A stretch of 64,000 bases of DNA from Aricia agestis (GCF_905147365.1 NC_056418.1:8865262-8929261); one strand, 5' to 3'. Counted from the first letter of the stretch, positions 9,957 to 58,848 are shown. Translations and numbers: made by a program. Notes: generated by a model from the letters alone, not told the origin.

Positions 9957-10860
9957 ACGAATTAGTGGGTAGGTCGAAAAAATTTAACGCAAACACCTCT
10001 TCATAATATTATTCATTATTATGTTATGCGCTCCTGGCACTTCATAGCTTAAAACAAAAATGTCCTATTAATTTGTTCATTCACAAGAATTAAAACAAAA
10101 TATTGGGGGTATAAGTCACAAGAAAAATATTAAAATTAGTGGGTAGGTCGAAAAAATTTAACGCAAACCTCTTCATACGTTATGCACTCCTAGTTTAAAA
10201 GAAATGCTCTACCCCTATTAATTTGTCAATTCACAAGAATTAAAACAAAATATTGCGGGTAGTCACAAGAAAAATATTAAAATTAGTGGGTAGGTCGAAA
10301 AAATGGAACGCAAACACCTCTTCATACGTTATGCGCTTCTGGTACTTCATAGTTTAAAACAAATGGGCTACCCCTATTAATTTGTCATTCACAAGAATTA
10401 AAACGAAATATTGGGGGTAGTCACAAGAAAAATATTAAAATTAGTGGGTAGGTCGAAAAAACTGAACGCAAACACTTCTTCATACGTTATGCGCTCCTGG
10501 TACTACATAGTTTAAAACAAACGGGCTACCCCTATTAATTTGTCATTCACAAGAATTAAAACGAAATATTGGGGGTAGTCACAAGAAAAATATTAAAATT
10601 AGTGGGTAGGTCGGAAAATTGAACGCAAACACCTCTTCATTCGTTATGCGCTCCTGGTACTTTTTAGTTGAAAACAAATGGGCTACCCCTATTAATTTGT
10701 CAATTCACAAGAATTAAAACGAAATATTGGGGGTAGTCACACAAAAATATTAAATTAGTAAGTAGGTCGAAAAAATTGAACGCAAACACCTTTTCATATG
10801 TTATGCGCTCCTGGTATTTCATAGTTTGAAACAAATGGGCTACCCCTATTAATTTATCAC
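9957..10860 (+). repeat. ~157-bp satellite, about six units
   Basis: AGTGGGTAGGTCG (AGTAAGTAGGTCG in the last unit) recurs at 9964, 10138, 10284, 10443, 10601 and 10758. Each unit also carries GCGCTCCTGGTACTTCATAG-like and ATTCACAAGAATTAAAAC segments. Units differ by substitutions and small indels. Confidence 0.85.
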
Positions 10861-11060
10861 TAGCTTTATTTGACTGAGATTTGCTCGGTCAAAACATGAA
10901 TAAAATGACATTTTCTAAAAATGATTCCTAGCTAGATCGATTTATCGCCCCCGAAATCCCCTTTAAACTAAATTTCATGAAAATCGTTGGAGCCGATTCC
11001 GAGATTCCAATTATATATTTATATACAAGAATTGCTCGTTTAAAGATATAAGATTAAAAG
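10861..11060. repeat. Interspersed repeat fragment
   Basis: The segment AATGACATTTTCTAAAAATG through GATTTATCGCCCCCGAAA is repeated at 63015..63075. It probably derives from a LINE or SINE; the class was not determined. Confidence 0.45.
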
Positions 11061-11459
11061 CAGTACTTGGTTAAAAAAACTCTTTAAAATTGTAATTTGT
11101 TTATTTACCTACTTAAAAGTATCTGACGAAGGTAAAGTACAAAGTTAATAACAATAAAATACTGCAACCATTCTTGTGACAGATTAAAATACTTCATAAT
11201 GTATTAAATGAACATAATCAACATTTTTATTCTTCATGTACCTATCTACTAACACATTTTATAAGAATTTTGAGATTCTATAAATATAATGTTTTAACAT
11301 AACTGTCCACTCCAATCAATAAGATTACTTCACTGCTTCAAAGTAATAGTGCATAGAGTAATAGTGCGAAAATTATCATGTTTTAGACGTTTTTTCATTT
11401 TTTAATCAAAACAAATGCATTTTAACTATTTTTAAATAATCGCTGATTCCCTGAAGGGC
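11061..11459. other. AT-rich intergenic sequence
   Basis: No gene or repeat recognised. Confidence 0.4.
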
Positions 11460-11801
11460 CAACCCACACGTACCACAACCACACAACGTGGTCGGGCATA
11501 TATATCGTATTTTAATTTGTAAATGAACTGGACCATTCACACGTACCACATTTTGTAGTCGTTGTCGACCACTTGTCAGATATCGACCACATCGCAACCA
11601 CAACGTTGCGTCGATGCAACGACAGTGCGCGCATACCGCCCGCGCTCTTCCCCCCCTCCGTTTCATTCACTTAACTTACGTAACCACATCGCACCCCATC
11701 GCAACAACTACAAAAAGCTGCAGCGACACCATTCACAAGTAACCACAGCTCGACGACATTTTGTCGTTGCGATGTAGTGTGGTTGTCGTACGTGTGGGTT
11801 G
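11460..11801. mobile_element. TIR element, 342 bp
   Basis: TIRs CAACCCACACGTACCACAAC / GTTGTCGTACGTGTGGGTTG pair over ~25 bp with one mismatch. The interior is GC-rich and rich in ACCACA/GTCG motifs. Overlapping frames are not recognisable proteins. Confidence 0.7.
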
Positions 11802-11950
11802 ATCCAAACTTGTTTATGGCGGGGTTACATTATTCCAATCCAGTGATTCATCATCCAATCCAGCACGTTTTTGCAAAATTGCATTCCAGTGCATTCCAAT
11901 GCCCGTTTACATTTCAATAGTTATACAGCACTGGATTGAAACAATATTAT

Positions 11951-12346
11951 GGGTGAGTTGCACCAACTTACTTATAACTGTAACTTTAACTATAACTTAA
12001 ACTTTAACTACAATGCAAAATGTCAAAGCTTTGGTTAAAGTTAAAAATGGACGCCATCAAGACGATATATTTAACCATAACCATAGAGCTCGACAAGGCT
12101 TTGCACGTGCACAAATGCACGTGGCGAAAAAAGGAACTAACGCTGTCATCATACAAAAACACCATTTTTGACAGTTCTCCTGTACCAGCAGCCTCCGCCC
12201 ACGTTTTTATAAAGCCTTGTCGGACCAGCAACGTCTTCTGTCAAATTCTGTGGTCAAAGTTAAGGTTAAAGTTAAATTAGCCTAAACTATAACCATAACT
12301 TTGACCATAACTTTAACTTTAACCACGCCTCTGGAGCAACCCAACC
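11951..12346. mobile_element. TIR element rich in AACTTTAAC motifs, ~396 bp
   Basis: The ends GGGTGAGTTGCACCAACTT and ..GAGCAACCCAACC, with many (T)AACTTTAAC/GTTAAAGTT subterminal repeats, match the family at 13457..13812. Confidence 0.65.
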
Positions 12347-12637
12347 TATGTTTGCTAAGTGTATCTGCAATAAATACCTACAAATTCATTTCAAAACTAA
12401 AACGACAGTATTTATTTAAAGCATACTTTGTGTGGACAAAATATGATAATTTTATAATAATAAACATTATGTTATCTTTAACTCGGGGTTTGTTTATATT
12501 GTACCTTGGAATGGATATTTAAATAGCACATTGTGACATTAATATTGACTTTATGGTTTTAAACCAGTCTGATATCACTTTTTACTTATCTCTATAAAAG
12601 TAGGCGTTTGGAATACCTACCACTCTGAACTGTCTAA
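12347..12637. other. AT-rich intergenic sequence
   Basis: It lies downstream of the GGT terminal exon. A TTTATT (AATAAA on -) near 12410 is a distal poly(A)-signal candidate. Confidence 0.3.
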
Positions 12638-12765
12638 GGGCCTGCTTCACCACTTCCTGATAAGGCTATCCACCAATTAACTTGACAGATCGAGTATGAA
12701 GAATCTGTCAAAAAAGTTGTGAATAGCTTATTAGGCACTTTATCAGAAAATGGTGAAACAGGCCC
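12638..12765. mobile_element. Intact copy of the 128-bp TIR element
   Basis: Ends GGGCCTGCTTCACCAC / ..TGGTGAAACAGGCCC. The internal CTATCCACCAATTAACTTGA is shared with 5930..6014 and 54998..55115. Confidence 0.75.
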
Positions 12766-13004
12766 TTATAATATTGTTGACTAAAATAGTTTTGTCGCGC
12801 GGGATCGTCCATTTTTTGGCGATAAAAAGTATCCTATATGTCCTTTTCTGCCTTTCGAAATATCTGGATACTGCATTTTATCTAAATCGGTTCAGCGGCT
12901 TAAGAATTTTTAAAGAAAAAAAATGTTATCTGTGGATTCTTTCCGGGTGCCAGTAATTTCCGTGTGCGCGCAATTCATTATAAATCATGACACTAAAACG
13001 CGTT

Positions 13005-13010
13005 TTTATT
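13005..13010 (-). terminator. Candidate GGT poly(A) signal
   Basis: AATAAA on the - strand, 11 nt after the GGT stop codon. This is unusually close; a second AATAAA lies ~600 nt downstream near 12410. Confidence 0.4.
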
Positions 13011-13021
13011 CTCTTTAAAGT

Positions 13022-49677
<36,656 letters not shown>

Positions 49678-50352
49678 ATTACGAACACCATTACAATAAT
49701 ACAACCTACCACAGAAGAAAAAACACGATAATTCCACGAATAAAACAGAGAAACACTTGCTTAATGTCAGTTTTTGAGTTAAGTCACTTGTTTTTTGGTT
49801 AATTGCAGGACACAAACGTGAAAAATCAATTCGAACAGCTGATTTATTTTGACATTTGAGTTTCGAATCATTGTCGGTAGATGGCGTCTTAATAGTTTTC
49901 AGCTGAAAATGTTGTGAAATCCAATCTTTTGCAATGAATTAAAGTTTTTTTATCATTTTTAAACTCATAATATCATAGTATTGTAACATTTGAAATGTTA
50001 CAATATTATATTATTATTTACTAATTACTGTTTATCATGAATAACATTATGTTTTGTTATTTTCTTTAGTCTGTGCCCTATGGTATTATATAATTATGTT
50101 CTATTATAATTTATAAGTAAACCAACATAAAATATATTTTTTATTAACTTAAAATACGTCGATTTTTCTGGTTTAAAAATATAATATGATAATATTATTT
50201 GTCCCGTACTTTCCACGTATGAAAATTAAACTCATTTTAAAACCTATTCGGGGTTTTTCACTAGTTTGCTACCTTCAGTGTAATTTAGTGCGGAAAACTC
50301 TTCCCAGATGGCGCTTTGAACATTTTCAGTAAAGGATAGTGTACACTGTAGA
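49678..50352. other. Presumed GGT promoter region
   Basis: It includes the 5' UTR. No TATA box is obvious. CGTGGAATTATCGTGTTTT at 49720..49738 (-) recurs in inverse orientation at 50380..50398. Confidence 0.35.
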
Positions 50353-50652
50353 GTGTACATCATGGTACTACTTACGTGTCGTGGAATTATCGTGTTTTGT
50401 TGTATTAAAATGATTAACTCATTAAATAAGCATGATGATTTATTGAATATAATACGTTTAATATTAATAAAACTAAGTTATATTAAGCAAAACAATAACG
50501 TGGAATCAATGAAAAGTTTACAAATGAATGTGGGTGGAAAACAGAATAAAATTAGGTCATGTAGCCTTAAAAATATACCTAAGCCATATCTTGCAGAGAT
50601 AATTAAAAGCAAACAAGAGTGCTCATGGTCGCTGTGCTTTGACAAAGCGCGC
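50353..50652 (+). CDS. Unrecognised open frame, doubtful
   Basis: About 100 codons from an ATG at 50353 (MYIMVLLTCRG..) run into the repeat at 50662, where the frame ends by chance. No family is recognised. The low-complexity AT-rich codon use suggests it is not coding, but it starts just beyond the GGT 5' end in the divergent direction. Confidence 0.12.
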
Positions 50653-50661
50653 TTCCTGCTT

Positions 50662-50912
50662 ATAAAATACGAGCTTTTGCCCGCGGCTTCGCTCGCGTTA
50701 AGAAGGATTATTATATACAAACTTTCATCCCCTATTTTAACCCCTTGGAGTTGGAATTGATCAAAATACTTTCTTAGCGGATGCCTACGTCATAACATCT
50801 ACCTGCATGCCAAATTTCAGCCCGATCCGTCCAGTGGTTTGGGCTGTGCGTTGATAGATCACTATGTCAATCAGTCAGTCAGTCGACCTTGAGTTGTATA
50901 TATAAGTATAGA
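50662..50912 (+). repeat. Interspersed repeat (family of 29619..29872)
   Basis: ACGAGCTTTTGCCCGCGGCT ... CAGTCAGTCGACCTTGAGTT. Confidence 0.65.
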
Positions 50913-51885
50913 TAATGCAAAGATAAGAAAGAACGGATTATTATTTATTAGCAGAACCAGTTGATCATCGCTAATTTTGTTGATAGCTTTCGAAAAAAAT
51001 ATGATTAAATAGTTCTGTATTTTAAAAAGATAAAGCCGACTTCAAAATTGTACGTTATTGAGAATTAAAACTCCCTATCTCCAAAACTACTGAACTGATT
51101 TTGATGAAACTTGCACTATTCCCTAAGTTGAACAATACCAAGTCCAACAAAAAAAGATTTACTGAAATCGGAATGGTACTTCCAGAGATATACGAACACA
51201 AACATAAAAACATACATACAAAAATACACTTTTGAAATTTGGCACATTTGTTCAGAAGCTATATAGACTAACATATACGAAAATTGGGCAGTTCTGGAAA
51301 TATTACACACGCGACGAATTGATAACCTCCTTTTTTGAAGTCGGTTAAAAACAACTAAGAGAGAGTCGTATCGTGCACGCTGGGTTCCTAAAAATTGCAT
51401 TTTTGGTATGGCACCCACTCTTCATTATTTTATTACAACTGAGTACTTATTTAAGGTATTTAATGTTATATGGGCCTCTGATGCCCGAAATAAATGATTT
51501 GATTTGATTTACTATTATATACTTAGTATAGAAAACGAGCGATCTAAAACATATCCAAAACGATTTTTTACTTTAACGCTGCGTCACCTAGGCTGTTCCC
51601 TCCAAATAAGTCTATCGTTCCCTCCCTAAAATTAGCAGGTCGATGTCTGTAAGTACAAATATCGACGTAAAATACATTAAAATAACATTCTAACTCGCCC
51701 CGTCCTTGATAGGGCGAAATAGGAGAAAATTTATTTTTTCACATGGACGTGACTGTTCGATTAAAAATTCCTCGTGAGAAACGTAGTGTAACTGATTATG
51801 TATTAAATATAATATAAAAATTTAAATTTTCAATGCTCTAAGCCAATAGGTTACGAAGTTAATAGAATATTTGCAGAAAAATCGA
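50913..51885. other. Intergenic sequence with a LINE-tail remnant
   Basis: 51060..51350 has the CTCCAAAACTACTGAACTGA and CTCCTTTTTTGAAGTCGGTT phrases of interspersed repeats. No gene seen. Confidence 0.35.
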
Positions 51886-52050
51886 GTACCATCGAGGAAG
51901 TTGATTCCTATGCAATTGACAGACCAACGTTATTTGGTCGAATATGTCAATTCAATGTTAATTATTGTGATCTGTCAGCTGGGTTTGACGTAACGCAACC
52001 AAACTACTTAGGTCCCCGATTTGCATAGGAATCAACTTCTCTGATAGTAC
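51886..52050. mobile_element. TIR element of the TTGATTCCTAGGCA family
   Basis: GTACCATCGAGGAAGTTGAT ... ATCAACTTCTCTGATAGTAC. Confidence 0.72.
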
Positions 52051-52514
52051 ATTTTTTTCTGAAAGCCTATTAAGTTTGAAAAAAAAAATCCTCGTGAGCA
52101 ATTGAAGATCAAGGACCACTCTACAATATATATTTTTCGGCATTGTGTTAAGTTATACCAGACTTTATAGAGGTTGAACTTAGTCGAAATTGCCAGATAG
52201 CGCCTTAAACCGAAGTACATAAGTAATTTTCTACCAGATTTTTCGAAGTCGTGGGCAGTTGCCCGATTTCTACGCGGAATACGGAGGGGGACACTTCATT
52301 TTAGGAGGTGGTTGGTGACAGACACACTTTCCCATTCATAATAGTATTAATATGGATTGTCTGGACTCTGGAAGCATACCAGACACCAGTCAGACTGACC
52401 TGCAACGGTGGCCGGTGGCGTAGGATATGATATGACACGGACGACTTTAGGGTAGTATAGAGTGAGTAGACCTTTGTCCTTCGCCTAAGGTTGCCAACCT
52501 CAAATTTAAATAAT
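52051..52514. other. Intergenic, nothing recognised
   Basis: No gene or clear repeat. Confidence 0.35.
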
Positions 52515-52778
52515 ATCGGCCAAGTGCGAGTGGGACTCGCGCACGAAGGGGAAAAAATCACGTTTGTTGTATGGGAGCCGCCCTTAAATTTTAATTTTAT
52601 TTTGATTTTAGTATTTGTTTAGTATTTGTATAGCGGCAACAGATATACAATAATCGGTGAAAATTTCAACTCTCTAGCTATTACCGTTCTTGAGTTACAG
52701 CCTGGAGACAGACGGACAGACAACGAAGTCTTAGTAATAGGGTCCCGTTTTTACCCTTTGGGTACGGAACCCTAAAAA
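52515..52778 (+). repeat. LINE-type 3' tail
   Basis: GGCCAAGTGCGAGTGGGACT ... GGTACGGAACCCTAAAAACC, a common insect LINE tail; partial sister at 29380..29577. Confidence 0.6.
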
Positions 52779-53598
52779 CCAGGTTTGATGTTGGAAAATT
52801 CAAGTAATTGATACAATTTTTAAGACAAATACGAGTGAATACGAGCCATTACAATGAATAACAATTACTTTTGTTTGTAAGGTCATTTACAGTAAACCCA
52901 GTACGCCTTTGCCCAGCACATGAGACAGTACAGGCCGAAAAAATTGGTTGTCAGGTACGTGATGAGAAATGAATTAAGTATGATGATTAGGTATTATATT
53001 TACAATCGATTACCACAAATGGTTTTTATATTATCTCTGCGAAAGTTTATTATCTATTGTTTTGTTTTAATTTTAATTAAATCGTCATGTTCGAATCGAT
53101 CATTTCGCTGACGTTTCAATTATGTTTAACCATTTGTTATGTCACGTCGCTATTACTAATTCTTATCTCTATTTGATTGATAACAATAATTATTCTATGT
53201 ATATGTTTCGCTGACCACACTTCCTGGTGAGTTCCTACATAAGACACTTGAATTTTGAATGAATTATTATTAGGCTGGCCGCATACACACATTTTCCATA
53301 TTAGATTTCCGAATTTATTTACCGTATTCGAAAATCCGAATGCATGGAATCCATAGAGAAAAATAAACATAATTATTATGTACCGATTAATAGAATCAGT
53401 AGAAATACATTACTTGACAGTTGACTGAACTTGACTTTAGAACTATTATTGTAAATTAAGGCCATCCCCGAGCAAACGACCTTGACCATATTTGACGCGT
53501 TGCCGAGATCGCAAAAAAATCCTGTTTTTTACTTAGCTCAAAATTGATCCAAAAAAATATCAAACGGGGATTATGTAGTTATTATAAAATTATCTATT
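52779..53598. other. Intergenic, nothing recognised
   Basis: AT-rich; short frames only. Confidence 0.35.
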
Positions 53599-53757
53599 TA
53601 CTAGCAGTCCCGGTGAGCTTCGTGTCACTTTAAAACCTTCCCTGGATTTCTACGAATATTTTAAGACTAAAATCAGCCCAATCCGTTCAGCCGTTTTCGA
53701 GTTTTAGCGCGACTAACACATTTGAAAATCCATTTTTATATATAAGAATATAAGATT
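53599..53757 (+). repeat. Interspersed repeat, copy 1
   Basis: CTAGCAGTCCCGGTGAGCTT ... TCAGCCGTTTTCGAGTTTTA; the sister copy is 58849..58997. Probably a non-LTR tail. Confidence 0.6.
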
Positions 53758-54400
53758 TGTCGTGTGTTTCAAATAAATGTAATTTGTAAATAAAAGGGAC
53801 TATGCTGAAAGTATGCCTCAATTTTAATAAATTAGTATTAAGTACTTTAAAAGCTAATAATATCATGAGTATATTAAATAAAAATAGGAAATGAATGTTG
53901 ATATACTTACTGAAGATTATTGCTGTATTTTTATTATAACTTCAATGTAGCTTTTAAATTATGAGTTAATGTGTCTTTACCTAAATGCGGTAAAGAGACG
54001 CCTTAATATAATATTATACTGTAATTTTTGTCACAACTAAACCTAAGGTTCTCGCGGGACCGAGCCACTCCTCAAGCAGGCGCGAATACCACCTTTTTGT
54101 AACTGAAAAATATACGTGCAATTATGAGGATTATCTCATATTACATACTAGAATGGTTACCTAAGTAATGCTGTGACGTTTTTAATAAAACCTTGACGTC
54201 TATAATCAGCAGGTAGGAGCGCAATTATCAATCTCATGATACGAGATGAAATATAATACTTATAAACCTATTAAGTACATAAAAACTGTATGATGTAAGT
54301 ATACTCGATCATAAAATCGATTAAAACTAAGCATGACCGAGCAAAATATGAAATAAGTTTAAAGAAATCTAGTTTGTTTTACAATGGATTCTGGCTATAG
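53758..54400. other. Intergenic, nothing recognised
   Basis: AT-rich. Confidence 0.35.
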
Positions 54401-54563
54401 GTACTTTAAAGGAAGTTGATTCATAGGACGATGACGGACCTACGTAATTTGGTCACGTGTCAAAACCAGTAGACAGATCACGACTTTAATAATTGTATTG
54501 ACATAACCCGGTCAAATGACTTGGATCTGTCATCTGCTTATAAATCAATTTCTTTGATGGTAC
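54401..54563. mobile_element. TIR element of the TTGATTCCTAGGCA family
   Basis: GTACTTTAAAGGAAGTTGAT ... ATCAATTTCTTTGATGGTAC. Confidence 0.68.
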
Positions 54564-54652
54564 ATTCGAGTATGGTGGCCCCATATTCGAACACAAATAA
54601 GACTGATAATGTCAGGAGGAGGAACTTAAATAAAATAAAGAACACACATAAA

Positions 54653-54975
54653 CATGGGCGTACCCAGGTTCTGGGCCAGAGGGGGGGCAAATTACCCAGG
54701 GTCTGGTGCCGGGGGGGGGGGGGGGGCAAATCACCCAGGTTCTAGGCCAGGGGGGGCAAATCAGATTATTCATAAGCTAGGTGTTTGTAAAGAATAAAAA
54801 AAATATAATTTTTAGTTGTAAAAATACTGTATTGCAAACAAATGGCAAAAATTCGTTCTTAATTTCTAATTTTTATAGATAAAAGTACTAGATAATATAC
54901 TTAGTAGGAACGTCAACATGATCCAGGGGGGGCAGCTGCCCCCCCCCCCCCTGCCCCCCCCTCGGTACGCCCATG
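54653..54975. mobile_element. hAT-type element, 323 bp, with G and C runs
   Basis: Perfect 12-bp TIRs CATGGGCGTACC / GGTACGCCCATG are flanked by the perfect 8-bp duplication CACATAAA (54645..54652, 54976..54983). The ends carry long G- or C-runs and CCAGG repeats. Confidence 0.85.
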
Positions 54976-54997
54976 CACATAAAGAATTAAACTCTTA

Positions 54998-55115
54998 GGG
55001 CCTGTTTCACCACTTCCTGATAAGGCTATCCACCAATTAACTTGACAGATCGAGTATGGAGAATCTGTCAAAAAAGTTGTGAATAGCCTAGTAGGCACTT
55101 TTTCAGAAAGTGCTG
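54998..55115. mobile_element. Damaged copy of the 128-bp TIR element
   Basis: GGGCCTGTTTCACCACTTCC left end intact; right end decayed. Same interior as 12638..12765. Confidence 0.68.
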
Positions 55116-55500
55116 AAAAAAAACCCAAAATAACCGTAATAATATATTTTGCTCTGCACTTAAAAAGATAAACTTCTGCCAAAGAGCCTTAGAATCGTGG
55201 ACTAGTATTATTAGTTAGTCGTTAGTCCAGTTCAGTCGAACAGAAGCCAATAGATCTATGACCTTTATTAGGCCAAACGCTTTAAAAAGTAGAGTATTTT
55301 GTGTTGTGACTTGTGATCGATTTTTTGTAGGTTTTTTTGTAACCAAACTGTTAATTATAGGCTACATATTATAACATAACTAATATTAACTTTACTATAT
55401 TTTATAAGACTAGTACTATTATAATAGATACTATGTTGATTATTAAATTTTTTAATGAAGCGCTTAATATTCATTTGCGTAACTTGCTTTGATCCCGAAA

Positions 55501-55549
55501 ATTCGTTCAGGAACTTTACATTTTAAGAATGTAAAGTTCCTGAACGAAT
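55501..55549. repeat. Perfect hairpin, 22-bp arms
   Basis: ATTCGTTCAGGAACTTTACA.. with a 5-nt loop. Confidence 0.85.
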
Positions 55550-55574
55550 TGTCGGGACTCGACGTTAAACGTCA

Positions 55575-56282
55575 TCTTTTAATTGGATGCTGTTAAGCAT
55601 TGGTGTGTCATCCCACATCGGACTAGTTTTGAGTAATCGGTGTTTTAAGTTTTTTTGGAATAATCTTTATTTTCTGCTTATTTTAAACAAAAAAATGTTA
55701 TTGTGCGGTATCTTTTTTTTTGTTGAAATGCGTAGATTATGATTATGAAAAAACATTTTATTTTTACATTCAGTTTTAAGAGAAAACGTATAAAAATGGT
55801 TAATGCAATATTGCTATAGGGCTTATTACATAGCATTAATGTCCTTTGTGCTATTTCACATAAATGCAAAATTCTGATTTGTTCTTTCAAAATAAATTTA
55901 AGTGCTTTAATTTTAACAAAATGTTATAAAATTACCTTGTCACGCCCAAACCGCTGAACCGATTCTTCTGAAATTTGGTATGGAGATACGTTGAGTCCCG
56001 GGAAAGGACATAGGGTCCTTTTTATTTAAAAAAATGTACGGTTCAGCGGTTTAAGCGCAAATCATTTTAGAAACATAGTACATATATGCTGTATACAAAA
56101 CCTCACTAAGAGGAATAAGCATTAACCATTTTTTTACTCTAGAATATCCTACAGTGGGTTTTCAAAAAAATGGATTTCAATGTCGTAAACTTTATGTTAT
56201 AAAGAACAAAACTGCATTATTAACTCAAAACCCGATTTTATGTGGGATGAAACACCAATGCTTAACAGCAGCCAATTAAAAA
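55575..56282. mobile_element. TIR element, ~708 bp
   Basis: TTTTAATTGGATGCTGTTAA..GCATTGGTGT / ACACCAATGC..TTAACAGCAGCCAATTAAAA, arms ~45 bp with small mismatches. The interior holds a Helitron-like fragment (CGCTGAACCGATTCTTCTGA, ~55945). Confidence 0.7.
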
Positions 56283-56637
56283 GTTAATTTATAGTCCAAT
56301 GAAATATTTTTGACCTTTATTGACTTAATTCACGACTTTGAAGGTTAGCAATTATAGACGTTTGTATCCTCTTTGGTTATAGACTGGCGGATATGGCAGA
56401 GGTCACCAATTAGTTTCGCTCGGGGTCCATTTTAAGAATTAAAAAAATAAATATATTTATTAAACAAAATGTAGAACTTACGGAAATTACAAAATTATTT
56501 AATTATCAATGAGACAAGTGACAAATTTTGTAGCTAATTATCTATCTGATGTTTGGAGTGAAATTAGTGCAAGCTATTGATATTAACCCATCAAGATTCA
56601 AGCCCCATAAGCTCACCGGTGAGCGAGACACTATAGA
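56283..56637. other. Intergenic, nothing recognised
   Basis: No gene or clear repeat. Confidence 0.35.
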
Positions 56638-56638
56638 A

Positions 56639-57047
56639 CAGGGGTCGGCAAGTAATGTTAGGTGGGGTTCGGATACTGTGGTAAATTTTTATTGAGGTAC
56701 AGAACAAAATACATAAAACATTATTTTAAGAAATAAAGGTTTACGTATACCTTATCAATCTATTAATTGATACTTCGTATAAAATACATTACAATATTTC
56801 GCGGTCCGAGATTCGACCGTTCGCGGTCCGCAAACGGACCGCAGTCCGCCTGTTGCCTACCGCCGCAGTAGAATAACAATAGATTTCCAAGAATCCACGA
56901 TCGAAGGATTAAATTCTAGAGTTCAGAGCACGTCGACACCGAAATTTATACCTATAATATTTTACGACGTTCATCTTCCCGCACACAATGGGTCGGCGCG
57001 GCGGTCCGGATACGGACCGCGGTCCGCCATTTGGTGATCCCAGTTAA
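56639..57047. mobile_element. Possible hAT-like element with CGGTCCGC repeats
   Basis: Ends CAGGGGTCGGCAA / TTGGTGATCCCAG resemble the common CAGGGGTC..CAAA hAT ends. It has several GCGGACCGCGGTCCG-like internal repeats; no convincing target duplication. Confidence 0.35.
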
Positions 57048-57757
57048 AGAGTGTCTACCCTAAACTGATCTTTCTGATCTAAACATTTATTTTAAAAAGG
57101 TTTCTACTTTCTAGAAGGTTATCAAAACTAAGGGTTAGGCACCAGTCACTGCGTTTTGTTATGTTTTGCAAAATAAACAATTATTATTGTCAAAATGACC
57201 CCAAACAATATCGAAATGGCCTCATTTTTGGCCACGCTTTTTGCCTTGACATGTCATGTCTAGTATGACTCACTATTAAACTTAAAAACACATCACATTG
57301 ACTATGATATGCTAAACACCCGTAAAACTTTATACTGTTATGTCGAATTATAATTTCCATTTTTGAAATTCAAAATTCAAATGTAACTTTTATTTCAAAA
57401 CTGTAGTGGCCATGTACCTTTCTCGATGGGAGTCTGGCACTCGTATGAGAACATTTTTTTTCACACTGGCCGAGCTCCCGTTTTTCCTCAAGGACGAGTG
57501 ACGAAGTAGGCCCTTATCACTCATTATCACTGTCACTATGTCACTACCTGCACTAGAGGAAGTCGATGATACAGTGAAGTAGTATGTCGTACCGGACGAA
57601 TATATGACCTCGTATGTGCTACAAAAGGCGTATACACAAGGTGACATAGGTATAAACCATATCGGTAAAAACTACAAATTGGTATGATTTAGCAAGATTT
57701 ATTTCCGTAGCCTTTTGTTTTGATTTTATATAAAGGTTGTTGTGGCTTGGTAGTTAT
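57048..57757. other. Intergenic with an unrecognised open frame
   Basis: An 85-codon frame on - (57390..57647) ends at the edge of an AT-rich stretch. No family was recognised and it is not called a gene. Confidence 0.3.
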
Positions 57758-57950
57758 AGTCTGTCAAGAAAGTCATGACAGGCGGTTTTTTTTTAAATGA
57801 AATAATAAATAAGAGACCTTTATTAATTCGAGATAAAAATGTGCAAGGTGACAATATTTAAAATGTAATAAGCGTTCTCTGTGAAAATACAAAGAAAAAT
57901 ACACCTTGCGTGATTACGTTTAGAAAATTTTCCCGCCTGTCATGTCGTAC
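57758..57950. mobile_element. Possible TIR element
   Basis: TCATGACAGGCGG (57772) / CCGCCTGTCATG (57932), with the TATAGTCTGTCAAG phrase also seen in the hairpin at 8120. Confidence 0.45.
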
Positions 57951-58120
57951 AATATTAAAAAAAATCCCAATGGATTGCTTCATAATACCAGACGAATAAT
58001 AATACTAAACTATTCATAAATCCTACCGGTTTAATCTTACTTCATAAATTTTGGATATCGACATCAAAATTCTAAGACAAAATATAGGCTACAGGGTTGT
58101 TAGTTGTTACTTGTTTGTAA

Positions 58121-58473
58121 CGCCTCCGTGGTCTAGTGGTTGGAGCGTCGCTCTCGACTCCGGAGGTCGTGGGTTCGAATCTCGCGTTGGAAACATGTTA
58201 TTTCCAAGTTTGGTTAAGACAATGCAGTCTGATAACCTGATTGTCTGACAAGTAAGATGATCCATGCGTCGGATGGGCATGTATAAAGTCGGTCCTGCGC
58301 CTGATCTCTCGCCAGTCGTGTCGGTCTTCCGCCCCACAGGGTTATGAGAGTAAAGGAATAGAGAGTGATCTTGTGTACTGCGCACACACTTGGGCACTAT
58401 AAAATTACTCCTGCGTACCTGGCCTGGTTTCAATGAAGCCGGCCACCGTCACCGAAACTGGTGTGGGGAGTAT
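58121..58473 (+). mobile_element. tRNA-derived SINE, ~350 bp
   Basis: A box TGGTCTAGTGG and B box GGGTTCGAATCT within the first 70 bases, then a unique body and a tail GGCACTATAAAATTACTCCT..CCGTCACCGAAACTGG. The tail recurs at 15200..15298. Confidence 0.78.
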
Positions 58474-58848
58474 ATATATTTATACTTGTTTGTATTCAGA
58501 AAAGTCAGCCTTCGCTACCGTGTACTACAATGTCTTATTCTTATACTCGTATTACTTATGGACATACTAAAAGTTCTGTTGATCAGATACAAATCGAAAC
58601 AATATTATAGAAAATTTAATTTACTTACTTATAAATATTTAAGAACTCCTGAACCTAAATTATTATACAAAATCAAGCAGGTAATAAACTATTATAGTTA
58701 AATTATGAAACTTAGTAAAACATACTCGCCATGTGAACACGCCTTTATGAATCTGTAAGTTCTGTAACATGGCGATTTAGTATTTTATTTGGCCTCAACA
58801 TCCGGAATCCGGTTCCTATGATCTTTAAATTATTAGTATTACTAGCTG

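Noticed and set aside
9957..10860. CRISPR-like array
   Set aside because: Whole ~157-bp units repeat with no short repeat/unique spacer pattern, in a eukaryotic genome.
50353..50760. 135-codon gene divergent from GGT
   Set aside because: The last third is translation of an interspersed repeat; the rest is AT-driven text, so it is kept only as a doubtful frame.
57390..57647. Small protein gene on the - strand
   Set aside because: No promoter, splice or family support; composition and flanks fit repeat-rich intergenic DNA.
58127..58195. tRNA gene on the + strand
   Set aside because: Good A/B boxes, but no paired acceptor stem and the unit continues into a ~350-bp SINE body.
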